Shown one piece after another: positions 42,486-50,221 of a DNA stretch of 64,000 nt (position 1 is its first letter; the number at the start of each line of letters is the position of its first letter). A model generated the notes under the pieces. The model did not search any database. It was not told where the DNA came from and was given only the letters and a program-made list of their open reading frames with translations. Both the position numbers and the translations under genes were made by a program. Source of the DNA: Streptomyces sp. V4I2 (GTDB lineage Bacteria > Actinomycetota > Actinomycetes > Streptomycetales > Streptomycetaceae); the NCBI RefSeq assembly GCF_030817655.1, contig NZ_JAUSZM010000003.1, positions 2,232,001 through 2,296,000 on the forward strand. Reading direction: 5' to 3'.

Positions 42486-43687
42486 GGTACGCGAGCCTCC
42501 TGCGAAGTCCTCATGTAGCCCGGCTGCTGGTAGGCACCCTTGTCGGGCGGCTGCCGAGCGGAATGGCCGCTGTGGCGATCCCTCTGGCCCTGCGCGAGGA
42601 CGACGCGCCGTACGGGTTCGTCGGGCTCGTCGTCGGGGTGTTCGCCCTGGCCACGGCCGCGGGAGGGCCACTGCTCGGCCGTCTGGTGGACCGCATCGGC
42701 CAGACCCTCGTGCTGCTGCCCGCAGCCCTGCTGGCGGGCTGCGGGTTCCTGCTGATCGCGGCGGCCCCTGACCGACCGGCTTCCGTAATTGCCGGAGCGG
42801 TCCTGGCGGGAGCGGCGTCGCCGCCGCTGGAACCCTGCCTGAGGGCACTGTGGCCGACGATCGTCTCGGACGAGAAACTGGAGTCGGCCTACGCCCTGGA
42901 TTCCGCCTCCCAGGAACTGATCTTCGTGGGTGGGCCACTGATCGTTGCCGGCTGTGTCGCCGTCGCCTCACCCGTGACGGGCTTGTGGGTTGCTGCCGTG
43001 CTGGGACTCGCAGGCGTGCTGGTGGTCGGCACCGCCGAGCCCGCCCGGGCCTGGCGGGCACCCGCTCGTGAGGCCGACTGGCTCGGCCCGCTGCGCAGCC
43101 GGGGTCTCGTCGTTCTGCTGGTCAGTCTCACCGGCGTGGGCGTCGCGCTCGGCACGCTCAATGTCGTCGTCGTGGCCTACGCGGAGGAACACCGCGTGCC
43201 CGGTGGCGCTCCGGCACTACTGGCTCTCAATGCCTTCGGCGCCCTCGTCGGGGGACTCGCCTACGGCGCCGTACGCCGCTGGTCGGTCCCGCCGGCGCGG
43301 CGGGCTCTGCTGCTGACCCTCTGCCTGAGTCCTGGCTATGCACTCCTGTGCCTGCTGCCCGGACCGCCGTCGATGTCCGGCCTGATGGTACTGACCGGGC
43401 TGTTCCTCGCACCGGTGCTGACCGTCACCTTCGTCCTGGTCGGAGAACTCGCCCCGGCGGGCACCGTCACGGAGGCATTTGCCTGGCTTGTCACGCTGAT
43501 GACCTCGGGCATGGCGCTCGGGTCCGCCGTCGTCGGACTGGTCCTGGAACACGGCGGTCCGAGTTGGGCGGCGGCGTGTGGCGTGCTGGGGCTCACGGTC
43601 AGCGTTCTCGTACTCACGGCCGGGCAGTCACGGCTGGATTCGGACCGGCAGGCGCACAACCTGGCGTCGGCTGCTTCCAAGGCATGA
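42482..43687 (+). CDS. MFS-family efflux transporter (intact paralogue of the split gene)
   Basis: This is a 401-residue major facilitator protein with about 12 transmembrane segments. HVARLLVGTLVGRLPSGMAA at the N-terminus and GTVTEAFAWLVTLMTSGMAL near the C-terminus match the corresponding parts of the split MFS gene on the other strand, so the two are paralogues of one family. The loop LVDRIGQT is the cytoplasmic motif A region. ATG 42482 overlaps the leader stop. The substrate is unknown. Its promoter shares a 16-bp motif with the lacI promoter, so the LacI regulator may control it. Confidence 0.87.
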   Translation: MRYASLLRSPHVARLLVGTLVGRLPSGMAAVAIPLALREDDAPYGFVGLVVGVFALATAAGGPLLGRLVDRIGQTLVLLPAALLAGCGFLLIAAAPDRPASVIAGAVLAGAASPPLEPCLRALWPTIVSDEKLESAYALDSASQELIFVGGPLIVAGCVAVASPVTGLWVAAVLGLAGVLVVGTAEPARAWRAPAREADWLGPLRSRGLVVLLVSLTGVGVALGTLNVVVVAYAEEHRVPGGAPALLALNAFGALVGGLAYGAVRRWSVPPARRALLLTLCLSPGYALLCLLPGPPSMSGLMVLTGLFLAPVLTVTFVLVGELAPAGTVTEAFAWLVTLMTSGMALGSAVVGLVLEHGGPSWAAACGVLGLTVSVLVLTAGQSRLDSDRQAHNLASAASKA

Positions 43688-43837
43688 CGTGCACCGTGAC
43701 GCGGGGCCACGGCCGCATATGCCGTGATCTTGCAAGTGGAACGGCCGAGACAGGGGGCACCCGGCGTCCGCAGCGCAGCTGGCAACCGTGCGGCTCACTA
43801 GGGCCATCCTTGGCCGCTCCACGGACGAGCACTGCCT

Positions 43838-44622
43838 GTGGCTCCGTCCGACGGTGGCTGGACCTGGCCACCGACGGCGGCGACCCTCATCGCCGGTGAG
43901 CGGGAAGCCATTCTCGTCGACACGGTGCCCACCGTGGAGGACGCACAGAAGCTGGCGGACTGGATCGAAGCCAGCGGCAAGGAACTCACCACCATCTACA
44001 TCGCCCATGGCCACTTCGACCATTTCCTCGGCTCGTCGACGCTGCTCGACCGGTTCCCCCAGGCCCGCGTGGTAGCCACCGAGGCGACGGTGCGCCTCAT
44101 CGAGGCGGAAGCCGAATCCGGACATGACCTCAAGCTGTACGGCCAGCTGTTCGTCGACCGCATCGACTCGACCGTCATCGTGCCGGAGGCCCTCACGGAC
44201 CACCGCCTCGACCTGGAAGGTCACGAGGTGCTCGCCGTGGCAACCGGCCGGTCCGACGTCGACGACTCCTCGTACGTGTACGTCCCAGCCTCTCCGCCGT
44301 CGCGGTCGGAGACATCGCGTACAACGATGTCCACCCCACGCTCGTCACCAGCGATCACCAGAAGCGGCCGGCGTGGATCCAGACGTTGGCCGAGATCCAG
44401 GACCTGAAGCCGGACATCGCCGTGGCCGCCCACCAGCGCCCGGACGCGCCAGACAACGCCCGGGTACTCGCCGACACGATCGCCTACATCAAGGACGCAG
44501 ACCGCGTTCTCGAAGGAGAGCCGACCGCTACGCAGTTCATCGAGCACATGCTCGAGTCGCACCCCACCCGACTGAACCCCACCACTGTGATCTACAGCGC
44601 GGCAGCACTCGGTCTGAAGTGA
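43838..44622 (+). pseudogene. Metallo-beta-lactamase-fold hydrolase, frameshifted
   Basis: The metal motif IAHGHFDHFLGS (HxHxDH) and the strand REAILVDTVP identify an MBL-fold hydrolase. The reading frame is lost after SSYVYVP (about 44287). Coding resumes one frame over with LSAVAVGDIAYNDVHPTLV, PDIAVAAHQRPDAPDNARVL and so on to the stop at 44622. A single deleted base in the codon after Pro explains it. The N-terminus is also doubtful: STDEHCLWLRPT in another frame just before 43845 looks like the native start region, suggesting a second shift. Sequencing error remains possible. Confidence 0.75.
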
Positions 44623-44640
44623 CTGGTTCTCAGGGCTCAC

Positions 44641-45180
44641 GCCCGCGAGGCGCAGGGCGAAGTCGCCGTACTGCCAGACGATCGTGTCCTCGGTGAGTTC
44701 GCCGTCCTCGCGGTACCAGGCCGCGATCCCCATGCCGAGGTCGAGAACGGCATAGGAGACCAACCGGGGGGAGGCGACGGTGAAGCACCCCTCCTTGAGG
44801 CCCTCCTCGACGATCGCGCGGAAGCCGGCTTCGTACTCCGCGCGCAGGGCCAGCACCCGGCTTCGGTGCGGCTCGACAAGAGAGCGGATCTCACGGTTTC
44901 CGACGAAGGCCTCGAGCCGGTGCCGGGCGTGGCAGCGCACATGCGCATCGGTGGCGCGGCGAAGGAGGGACACCGGTCCGGCGCTACTGGCGACGGCTGC
45001 GCGGTGCGCGGCGAGGAGGTCCTCCATCGTGCCGATCATGATCCGGGCCACCGCCTCGGGCAGATTCTCTACGCCTAGGACACCCTCACGCGGCAGCGAC
45101 CCCCACTGCCCTGGATCCGGCACCCAAACCAAACGCCACTCGTTCAACTGGCCTGTCCCTGATCGCTTGAACACAAGCAT
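44641..45180 (-). pseudogene. TetR-family regulator lacking its DNA-binding domain
   Basis: Residues HRLEAFVGNREIRSLVEPHR, LALRAEYEAGFRAIVEEGLK and ASPRLVSYAVLDLGMGIAAW form a TetR C-terminal ligand domain of the KstR2-like type. The N-terminal helix-turn-helix is absent: upstream of about 45075 the frame is unrelated and runs into the split-MFS junction at 45183. At the other end the frame passes the expected stop and continues antisense to the MBL pseudogene until 44221, suggesting a 3' frameshift too. It is a remnant. Confidence 0.7.
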
Positions 45181-45541
45181 TCATCAGGGAAGCGTCGAGG
45201 GGCGGTGTGAACAGCCCGGCGGCCGCCACGACGGCGTAGGCCAGGGGCAGCGGCTCGGTGCCGGCGAAGGCGGCCATCGCGAGGGCCGACAGGACGGCGG
45301 CGGACAGCTGGACGCGCGGCTGGCCGTGGAGGTCCACGAGCTGCCCCAGCACCGGCTGGCCCACCGCGTTGGCCACGCCGTACACGGCCACGAGTGCCCC
45401 GGCCAGGCTGTAGGAGCCGCTCTCCGCGCGGACGAACAGCACGATCACGATCGCGGCGGTGGCGTTCGGCAGCCTCCCCACGAAGGTGCCGACGAGCAGC
45501 CGGGCGGCGTGCCTCGCCCTGAGGATCTCCAGGTATCCCAC
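45086..45541 (-). pseudogene. MFS transporter, N-terminal part of a split gene
   Basis: The first 115 or so residues (ILRARHAARLLVGTFVGRLP, LAGALVAVYGVANAVGQPVL, AYAVVAAAGLFTPPL) are the N-terminal four helices of an MFS protein, homologous to the intact gene at 42482. After GLFTPPL (about 45195) the frame enters foreign sequence (DASLMNACVQAIRDR) and stops at 45086. The missing remainder is partly at 41410-42201. The GTG 45541 start and the divergent lacI promoter are intact, so the fragment may still be transcribed. Confidence 0.8.
45164..45183. repeat. Right arm of imperfect inverted repeat bounding the accessory segment
   Basis: CGCTTGAACACAAGCATTCA matches the complement of 42221-42240 at 15 of 20 positions. 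The TGAACACAAGCATTCA part is itself roughly palindromic, which fits an operator of the truncated TetR gene beside it. Confidence 0.5.
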
Positions 45542-45590
45542 GGCCCTGTCGCGTCCTTCCCTCGCGGTTGACGCTTGCCGATCACACTTG

Positions 45591-45606
45591 AAGTGTTACG
45601 TATAAC
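45591..45606. promoter_or_regulatory. Shared 16-bp motif, copy 2 (lacI / split-MFS divergent promoter)
   Basis: AAGTGTTACGTATAAC is the same as at 42345-42360. It lies between the divergent split-MFS start (45541) and the lacI start (45668). A further TACGTA follows at 45618-45623. It is probably the LacI operator. Confidence 0.65.
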
Positions 45607-45667
45607 GCCCTCCGTCATACGTAGCATGTGCCCTGTCCACGCGTCCAGACGAAGGAGCAGGCAGCCG

Positions 45668-46684
45668 GTGGCACGAGGCAGCACCCGCCCCACGAGCCGT
45701 GACGTCGCCCAGGCCGCCGGCGTCTCCCAGGCCGCGGTCTCCCTGGTCCTGGGCGACAAGTGGCGCGGTCGGGTGTCGGAGACCACCGCCGAACGCGTCC
45801 GGGAGGCCGCCCGCGAGCTGGGCTACCGGCCCAACCTGGCCGCCCGGAACCTGCGCCTGGGCCGCACCCGCACGGTGCTGCTGGTGGTCCCCGCGCTGAC
45901 GACCGAGTTCTTCGCCGGCGTCTACACGGGCGCGGCGCGGGTCGCCGCCGAACACGGCTTCGGGGTGGTCCTGTACCCCTCCCCAGAAGGCGTCGGCCCC
46001 GCCCGGGACCCCTTCGCCTCCGCGCAGGCCGCCCTGGACGGCGTCATCGCCTCCTCCATGGCCGCCGACGCCCTCTCCGCGATCCGCGGAGACCAGCTGC
46101 CGTTGGTGATGCTGGACAGCGACCCGTCGGGAAGTCTCGGCGTGGCCACGGTCAACCTGGACATCACCGACGGCGTGCGGCAGGTCGCCGAGCACCTCCT
46201 GGGCCTGGGACACCGCCGCTTCCTGCACCTGGCGGCGGACGTGCCGTCCTGGACCTTCGAGGTGCGCGCCCGCGAGCTGGCCGTCCGGGTCGGCGAGGTG
46301 CCCGGCACCTCGCTGCGCACGGCCCACGCGCCGATCTCCATCGAGGGCGCCCTGGCCGCCGCCGAGGCCGCGCTCGCCGCCCCGGGCCCGGGACCGACGG
46401 CGCTGGTCTGCGACGACGACAAGCTCGCCGCCGGCGCCTACAAGGCGCTGCGGCGCCTGGGTCTGCGCGTCCCCGACGACGTGTCCGTCACCGGACTCGA
46501 CGACCTCGCTCTGGCCACGGCCATCGACCCGGAGCTGACGACGGTCCGGCTGGACGCCGAGCTGTTCGGCGAGCGCGGCATGCAGGCCCTTCTGGCGGTC
46601 CTGGAGGGCCGCACTCCCGAGGCGGGGGACATTCCCGTCGAGCTGATCGTGCGGGGATCCACGGGGCCGCCGAGGGCCTCCTGA
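45668..46684 (+). CDS. LacI-family transcriptional regulator
   Basis: This 338-residue regulator has the N-terminal LacI HTH (TSRDVAQAAGVSQAAVSLVL, then ELGYRPNLAARNLRLGRTRT) and a periplasmic-binding-like effector domain (ALDGVIASSMAADALSAI, PDDVSVTGLDDLALATAIDP). GTG 45668 has GAAGGAG upstream. It is divergent from the split MFS gene, which it probably controlled; the identical motif before the intact MFS gene suggests it controls that one too. The effector is unknown. Downstream, an IS30 element interrupts its terminator. Confidence 0.9.
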   Translation: MARGSTRPTSRDVAQAAGVSQAAVSLVLGDKWRGRVSETTAERVREAARELGYRPNLAARNLRLGRTRTVLLVVPALTTEFFAGVYTGAARVAAEHGFGVVLYPSPEGVGPARDPFASAQAALDGVIASSMAADALSAIRGDQLPLVMLDSDPSGSLGVATVNLDITDGVRQVAEHLLGLGHRRFLHLAADVPSWTFEVRARELAVRVGEVPGTSLRTAHAPISIEGALAAAEAALAAPGPGPTALVCDDDKLAAGAYKALRRLGLRVPDDVSVTGLDDLALATAIDPELTTVRLDAELFGERGMQALLAVLEGRTPEAGDIPVELIVRGSTGPPRAS

Positions 46685-46690
46685 AGCGCC

Positions 46691-46704
46691 TGTGCCCCGG
46701 CCGA
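46691..46704 (+). terminator. Left arm of the lacI/prcA bidirectional terminator, split by an IS
   Basis: TGTGCCCCGGCCGA is the exact complement of 48008-48021 (TCGGCCGGGGCACA). Without the IS element the arms would be about 29 bp apart and form a 14-bp hairpin between the convergent lacI and prcA stops. They are now about 1.3 kb apart. Confidence 0.75.
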
Positions 46705-46719
46705 GGGGGCGAATTCTAG

Positions 46720-47992
46720 GGATCGTCGCAACACATGATCACTGACGTGTGGTGGCGAGCAGTTTATGCAGGCGCTCGGCTGGGGTCTCCCAGCCGAGCG
46801 TTTTGCGTGGGCGGCTGTTCAGCTCGGCAGCCACGGCGTCCAGGCGCTCACGGCCGTGGACAGCAAGGTCGGTGGCCTTGGGGAAGTACTGCCGCAGCAA
46901 GCCGTTGGTGTTCTCGTTAGAGCCGCGCTGCCAGGGCTTGCCGGGGTCGCAGAAGTAGACCGGCATCCGGGCCGCCATAGCGAACTCGTGATGACGGCCC
47001 ATCTCGCTGCCCTGGTCCCAGGTCAGGGATCGCTTCAGGTGGGGTGGCAGGTGTCTGACGGTGTCCAGGAGGGCGTCGCGAACACGTTCCGTGCTGCGAC
47101 CTTCAGGCAGGTGGACGAGCATCAGGTAGCGGGTACTGCGTTCGACCAGGGTGCCGATCGCGGAGCCGTTGTCCTTGCCGATGATCAGGTCTCCCTCCCA
47201 GTGGCCCGGGATCGCACGGTCGACGGCTTCGGCTGGACGGTCGCTGATCATGACCATCGGCGTCGAGTAGCGCGGCTGGCGCTGCTGGGCCTGGCGGCGG
47301 GGCTTACGGCGGGCGCGGCCGGTGCGGAGCGCTTTCACCAGGTCACGGCGAAGTTCTCCGCGGCCTTGCACGTAGAGGGCCTGGTAGATCGTCTCGTGGA
47401 CCACGTGCATCTCCGGCCGGTCGGGGAAGTCCTTGCGCAGGTGGTGGACTATCTGCTCGGGGCTCCAGCGCCTTCCCAGGCGCTCCTGGATGTAGTCCCG
47501 CAGCTCCACCTTCTGGCCGATCTTCCCCGGCTTCGGGCGAGGCCGGCGGGCCAGGGCACGCGCATCGGCTGCGAACGGGCGGTACTGGCCGTTGCCTGGG
47601 TGCCGGTTGCGACTGATCTCGCGGCTCACGGTGGAGGGGCTGCGGCCGAGCTCGGCGGCGATCGAACGGATCGAAGCGTCCTCCCGCAGTCGATCAGCGA
47701 TGTAGATCCGGTCTGCCTCTCGCAAGTACCGAGACGGCCCGGAAGTGGGCCCCACCGTGATTGGCGGTACCCACTTCCTGCGGCCGGTCGGCTGGGAGCC
47801 ATGCCGCCATCGTTTCCCGGTCCGTCGGTTCACTCCGACGATCCGGCACGCCTCCGTGTTGCTCACGCCCCGGTTCACGAGCTCGAAGTATGCCTCCCGT
47901 TCCCGGTACAGCTTCTTCGGCCCTTGCCCCAGGCGTTCCCCACGAATCTCGAAGTCCATCGCATCCCCTGAGCTGGGGTGTTGCGACGACCA
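46720..47992 (-). mobile_element. IS30-family insertion sequence, 1,273 bp
   Basis: The ends GGATCGTCGCAACAC (46720-46734) and GTGTTGCGACGACCA (47978-47992) are inverted repeats matching at 13 of 15 positions. The element is flanked by CTAG on both sides (46716-46719 and 47993-47996), a target duplication of 4 bp. One full-length IS30-type transposase gene fills it. The element interrupts the loop of a terminator hairpin, consistent with the known preference of some IS30 relatives for palindromes. Confidence 0.92.
46739..47959 (-). CDS. IS30-family transposase
   Basis: This is a 406-residue DDE transposase. It has an N-terminal HTH region (SIRSIAAELGRSPSTVSREI, the IS30 signature) and a catalytic core with Asp in GHWEGDLIIGKDNGS, Asp in LTWDQGSEM and Glu in GSNENTNGLLRQYFPK. 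Length and motifs are complete, so it is probably active. It reads away from prcA toward lacI. Confidence 0.95.
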   Translation of the reverse strand: MDFEIRGERLGQGPKKLYREREAYFELVNRGVSNTEACRIVGVNRRTGKRWRHGSQPTGRRKWVPPITVGPTSGPSRYLREADRIYIADRLREDASIRSIAAELGRSPSTVSREISRNRHPGNGQYRPFAADARALARRPRPKPGKIGQKVELRDYIQERLGRRWSPEQIVHHLRKDFPDRPEMHVVHETIYQALYVQGRGELRRDLVKALRTGRARRKPRRQAQQRQPRYSTPMVMISDRPAEAVDRAIPGHWEGDLIIGKDNGSAIGTLVERSTRYLMLVHLPEGRSTERVRDALLDTVRHLPPHLKRSLTWDQGSEMGRHHEFAMAARMPVYFCDPGKPWQRGSNENTNGLLRQYFPKATDLAVHGRERLDAVAAELNSRPRKTLGWETPAERLHKLLATTRQ

Positions 47993-48007
47993 CTAGAACT
48001 TAAGGGG

Positions 48008-48021
48008 TCGGCCGGGGCACA
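48008..48021 (-). terminator. Right arm of the lacI/prcA bidirectional terminator
   Basis: TCGGCCGGGGCACA, 16 bp beyond the prcA stop, is the partner of 46691-46704. With the IS between the arms, prcA transcripts would read into the element before a full stem can form. Confidence 0.75.
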
Positions 48022-48037
48022 TCGGAAGCGGGATGGG

Positions 48038-48784
48038 CTACTTCTCGTCGGGTTCCTCGGCGCTCTCCGCCTCGGTGGTCGCTCCGCCGGCCTCCAGCAG
48101 CCGGCCCAGCTGCCCGCCGACGATGCGCTTGAACTTGCGCTTCTGCGGACGCGTACGGTCCAGCACCGCGACCTCCAGGCGCTCGGCGGGGATCTCCCGC
48201 TCGCTGCCGTTGGTGTCCCGGGACAGGGCCTGGACGGCCAGCTTCAGCGCCCCGGCGAGCGACATGCCGTCCTCGTGACGCTGGTCCAGGTAGCTGCTGA
48301 TCGTCTCGGCGTTGCCGCCGACCGCGACCGAGCCGTGCTCGTCCACGATCGAACCGTCGTGCGGCAGCCGGTAGATCTGGTCGCCCTCGGGCGTCTCCCC
48401 GACCTCGGCGACGACCAGCTCCACCTCGTACGGCTTCTCGGCCGCGGACGAGAAGATCGTGCCCAAGGTCTGTGCGTAGACGTTGGCCAGGCCGCGGGCC
48501 GTCACGTCGTCACGGTCGTAGGTGTAGCCCCGCAGGTCGGCGTACCGGACGCCGCCGATGCGGAGGTTCTCGTACTCGTTGTACTTGCCGGCGGCCGCGA
48601 AGCCGATCCGGTCGTAGATCTCGCTGAACTTGTGCAGCGCGCGGGACGGGTTCTCGCCGACGAAGACGATGCCGTCGGCGTACTGCAGCACGACCAGGCT
48701 GCGGCCACGGGCGATGCCCTTGCGGGCGTACTCCGCCCGGTCGGCCATGGCCTGCTGGGGTGAGACATAGAACGGCGTCGACAC
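48038..48784 (-). CDS. prcA: 20S proteasome alpha subunit PrcA
   Basis: This is a 248-residue proteasome alpha subunit. It begins [20 protein letters not shown], the alpha-type N-terminal gate and H0 helix, and continues with [18 protein letters not shown] and [19 protein letters not shown]. Alpha rings gate entry to the catalytic chamber and dock the ARC ATPase. GTG 48784 starts 71 bp after the prcB stop. The acidic C-terminus ends EEPDEK. Its downstream terminator is disrupted by the IS30 insertion. Confidence 0.96.
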   Translation of the reverse strand: MSTPFYVSPQQAMADRAEYARKGIARGRSLVVLQYADGIVFVGENPSRALHKFSEIYDRIGFAAAGKYNEYENLRIGGVRYADLRGYTYDRDDVTARGLANVYAQTLGTIFSSAAEKPYEVELVVAEVGETPEGDQIYRLPHDGSIVDEHGSVAVGGNAETISSYLDQRHEDGMSLAGALKLAVQALSRDTNGSEREIPAERLEVAVLDRTRPQKRKFKRIVGGQLGRLLEAGGATTEAESAEEPDEK

Positions 48785-48855
48785 CGGTTATCCGTCCCTC
48801 TCTTCTGAGTTCCGTCGAAGTCCCTGGATCACCTTGGTAAGAACCGGCCCGTCGG

Positions 48856-49701
48856 CTAGAGCAGCGCGGCGCGCGGGCCGTCGGGCTGCTCCAGGCGCCG
48901 CTCCAGGATCGAGCGGGCGATCTCGGAGGACTCGTCCTCGTCGAGCCGGCGGAAGCCGTCCTCGGTGATCACGGTGACGATGGGGTAGATCCGGCGCGCG
49001 ACATCGGGACCGCCGGTCGCCGAGTCGTCGTCTGCCGCGTCGTAGAGGGCCTGCACCACGAGCATCGTGGCCTCGGCCTCGGTCAGGCCGTCATGGAAGA
49101 ACTTCTTCATGGCACCGCGGGCGAAGACCGACCCGGAGCCGGTGGCGGCGAAGTTGTGCTCCTCGGAGCGGCCGCCGGTGACGTCGTAGGAGAAGATGCG
49201 GCCCTTGCCGCGGTCCACGTCGAACCCGGCGAAGAGCGGGACCACGGCCAGGCCCTGCATGGCCATGCTGAGGTTGGAACGGATCATGGTCGACAGGCGG
49301 TTCGCCTTGCCCTCCAGGGAGAGCTGCGCACCCTCGACCTTCTCGAAGTGCTCCAGCTCCAGCTGGAAGAGCTTGACCATCTCGACCGCGAGACCGGCGG
49401 TGCCGGCGATGCCGACGGCCGAGTACTCGTCGGCCGGGAAGACCTTCTCGATGTCGCGCTGTGCGATGACATTGCCCATCGTGGCGCGCCGGTCACCGGC
49501 CAGCACGACACCGCCGGGGAACGTCACGGCCACGATCGTGGTGCCGTGCGGCGCCTCGATCACGCCCTGGGTGGGCGGGAGCTGCCGGTTGCCCGGGAGG
49601 ATCTCCGGCTGGTGTTCGGACAGGAAGTCCATGAAGGAGGACGACCCAGGCGTCAGGAAGGCAGCCGGCAGACGCCCGGTGCTACGAGGGTTGGCTTCCA
49701 C
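48856..49701 (-). CDS. prcB: 20S proteasome beta subunit PrcB
   Basis: This is a 281-residue precursor. The 53-residue propeptide ends EAPHG and the catalytic Thr is residue 54 ([20 protein letters not shown]), with Asp and Lys-type active-site residues following. Autocleavage exposes the N-terminal Thr that hydrolyses peptides. GTG 49701 has GGAAGGA upstream and gives the usual length. It lies between pup and prcA. Confidence 0.96.
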   Translation of the reverse strand: MEANPRSTGRLPAAFLTPGSSSFMDFLSEHQPEILPGNRQLPPTQGVIEAPHGTTIVAVTFPGGVVLAGDRRATMGNVIAQRDIEKVFPADEYSAVGIAGTAGLAVEMVKLFQLELEHFEKVEGAQLSLEGKANRLSTMIRSNLSMAMQGLAVVPLFAGFDVDRGKGRIFSYDVTGGRSEEHNFAATGSGSVFARGAMKKFFHDGLTEAEATMLVVQALYDAADDDSATGGPDVARRIYPIVTVITEDGFRRLDEDESSEIARSILERRLEQPDGPRAALL

Positions 49702-49850
49702 GCGATTCCTTCCACGTAAGGCGGCGGCCCGCCGGGGACGGCCGAGCCGATCATCAAATCTGTGCACGGACCATACCCGTGCCCACGCCGGTCATCCGTC
49801 CCGGCGACGACCTGCTGTATGCGGGCCGACTCCGGGACGGACAACTGGCG

Positions 49851-50066
49851 TTACTGACCGCCCTTTTGCACGAAGGAACGCACGAAGTCCTCGGCGTTCT
49901 CCTCGAGGACGTCGTCGATCTCGTCCAGTACCGAGTCGACGTCGTCGCTCAACTTCTCCTGGCGCTCCTTGAGGTCTTCGGATGCCTGCGCCTCGGGCGC
50001 CTCCTCGACCTCCTCGGTGTTGCGCGTCGCCTTCTGCTGTCCGCCGCCGGTGTCCTTGGTCGCCAT
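49851..50066 (-). CDS. pup: Prokaryotic ubiquitin-like protein Pup
   Basis: This is a 71-residue Pup. The Glu/Asp/Gln-rich, disordered sequence ends FVRSFVQKGGQ. The C-terminal Gln must be deamidated by Dop before PafA can attach it to lysines. The helix LKERQEKLSDDVDSVLDEID binds the coiled coil of ARC. ATG 50066 gives the standard MATKDTGG start; a GTG three codons upstream is in frame. It lies 155 bp after dop and 149 bp before prcB. Confidence 0.96.
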   Translation of the reverse strand: MATKDTGGGQQKATRNTEEVEEAPEAQASEDLKERQEKLSDDVDSVLDEIDDVLEENAEDFVRSFVQKGGQ

Positions 50067-50221
50067 AACCCTCACCCCGCTCGGTTCGACGTTCTTGATC
50101 AGACCCTACAAGCAGGGTCCGACATCGGCCCCGCAGTTTCCTCAACGTCCGGGGACCACCTCGATGATTCCCTGACGGCGGGGATTCCACCCTGTGGGGC
50201 CGAGTCGGCCCCGGGTACCCC

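Noticed and set aside
42241..45163. Integrative element or prophage remnant in the accessory patch
   Set aside because: No integrase, att-like tRNA end or phage gene was found; the only transposase is in the separate IS30 element.
41410..45541. Treating the two MFS pieces as two separate, functional small transporters
   Set aside because: Each piece matches only one half of a single MFS protein, and the conserved middle segment is missing.
49702..49850. A small gene between prcB and pup
   Set aside because: Only shadow frames without a ribosome site or protein-like composition are found.
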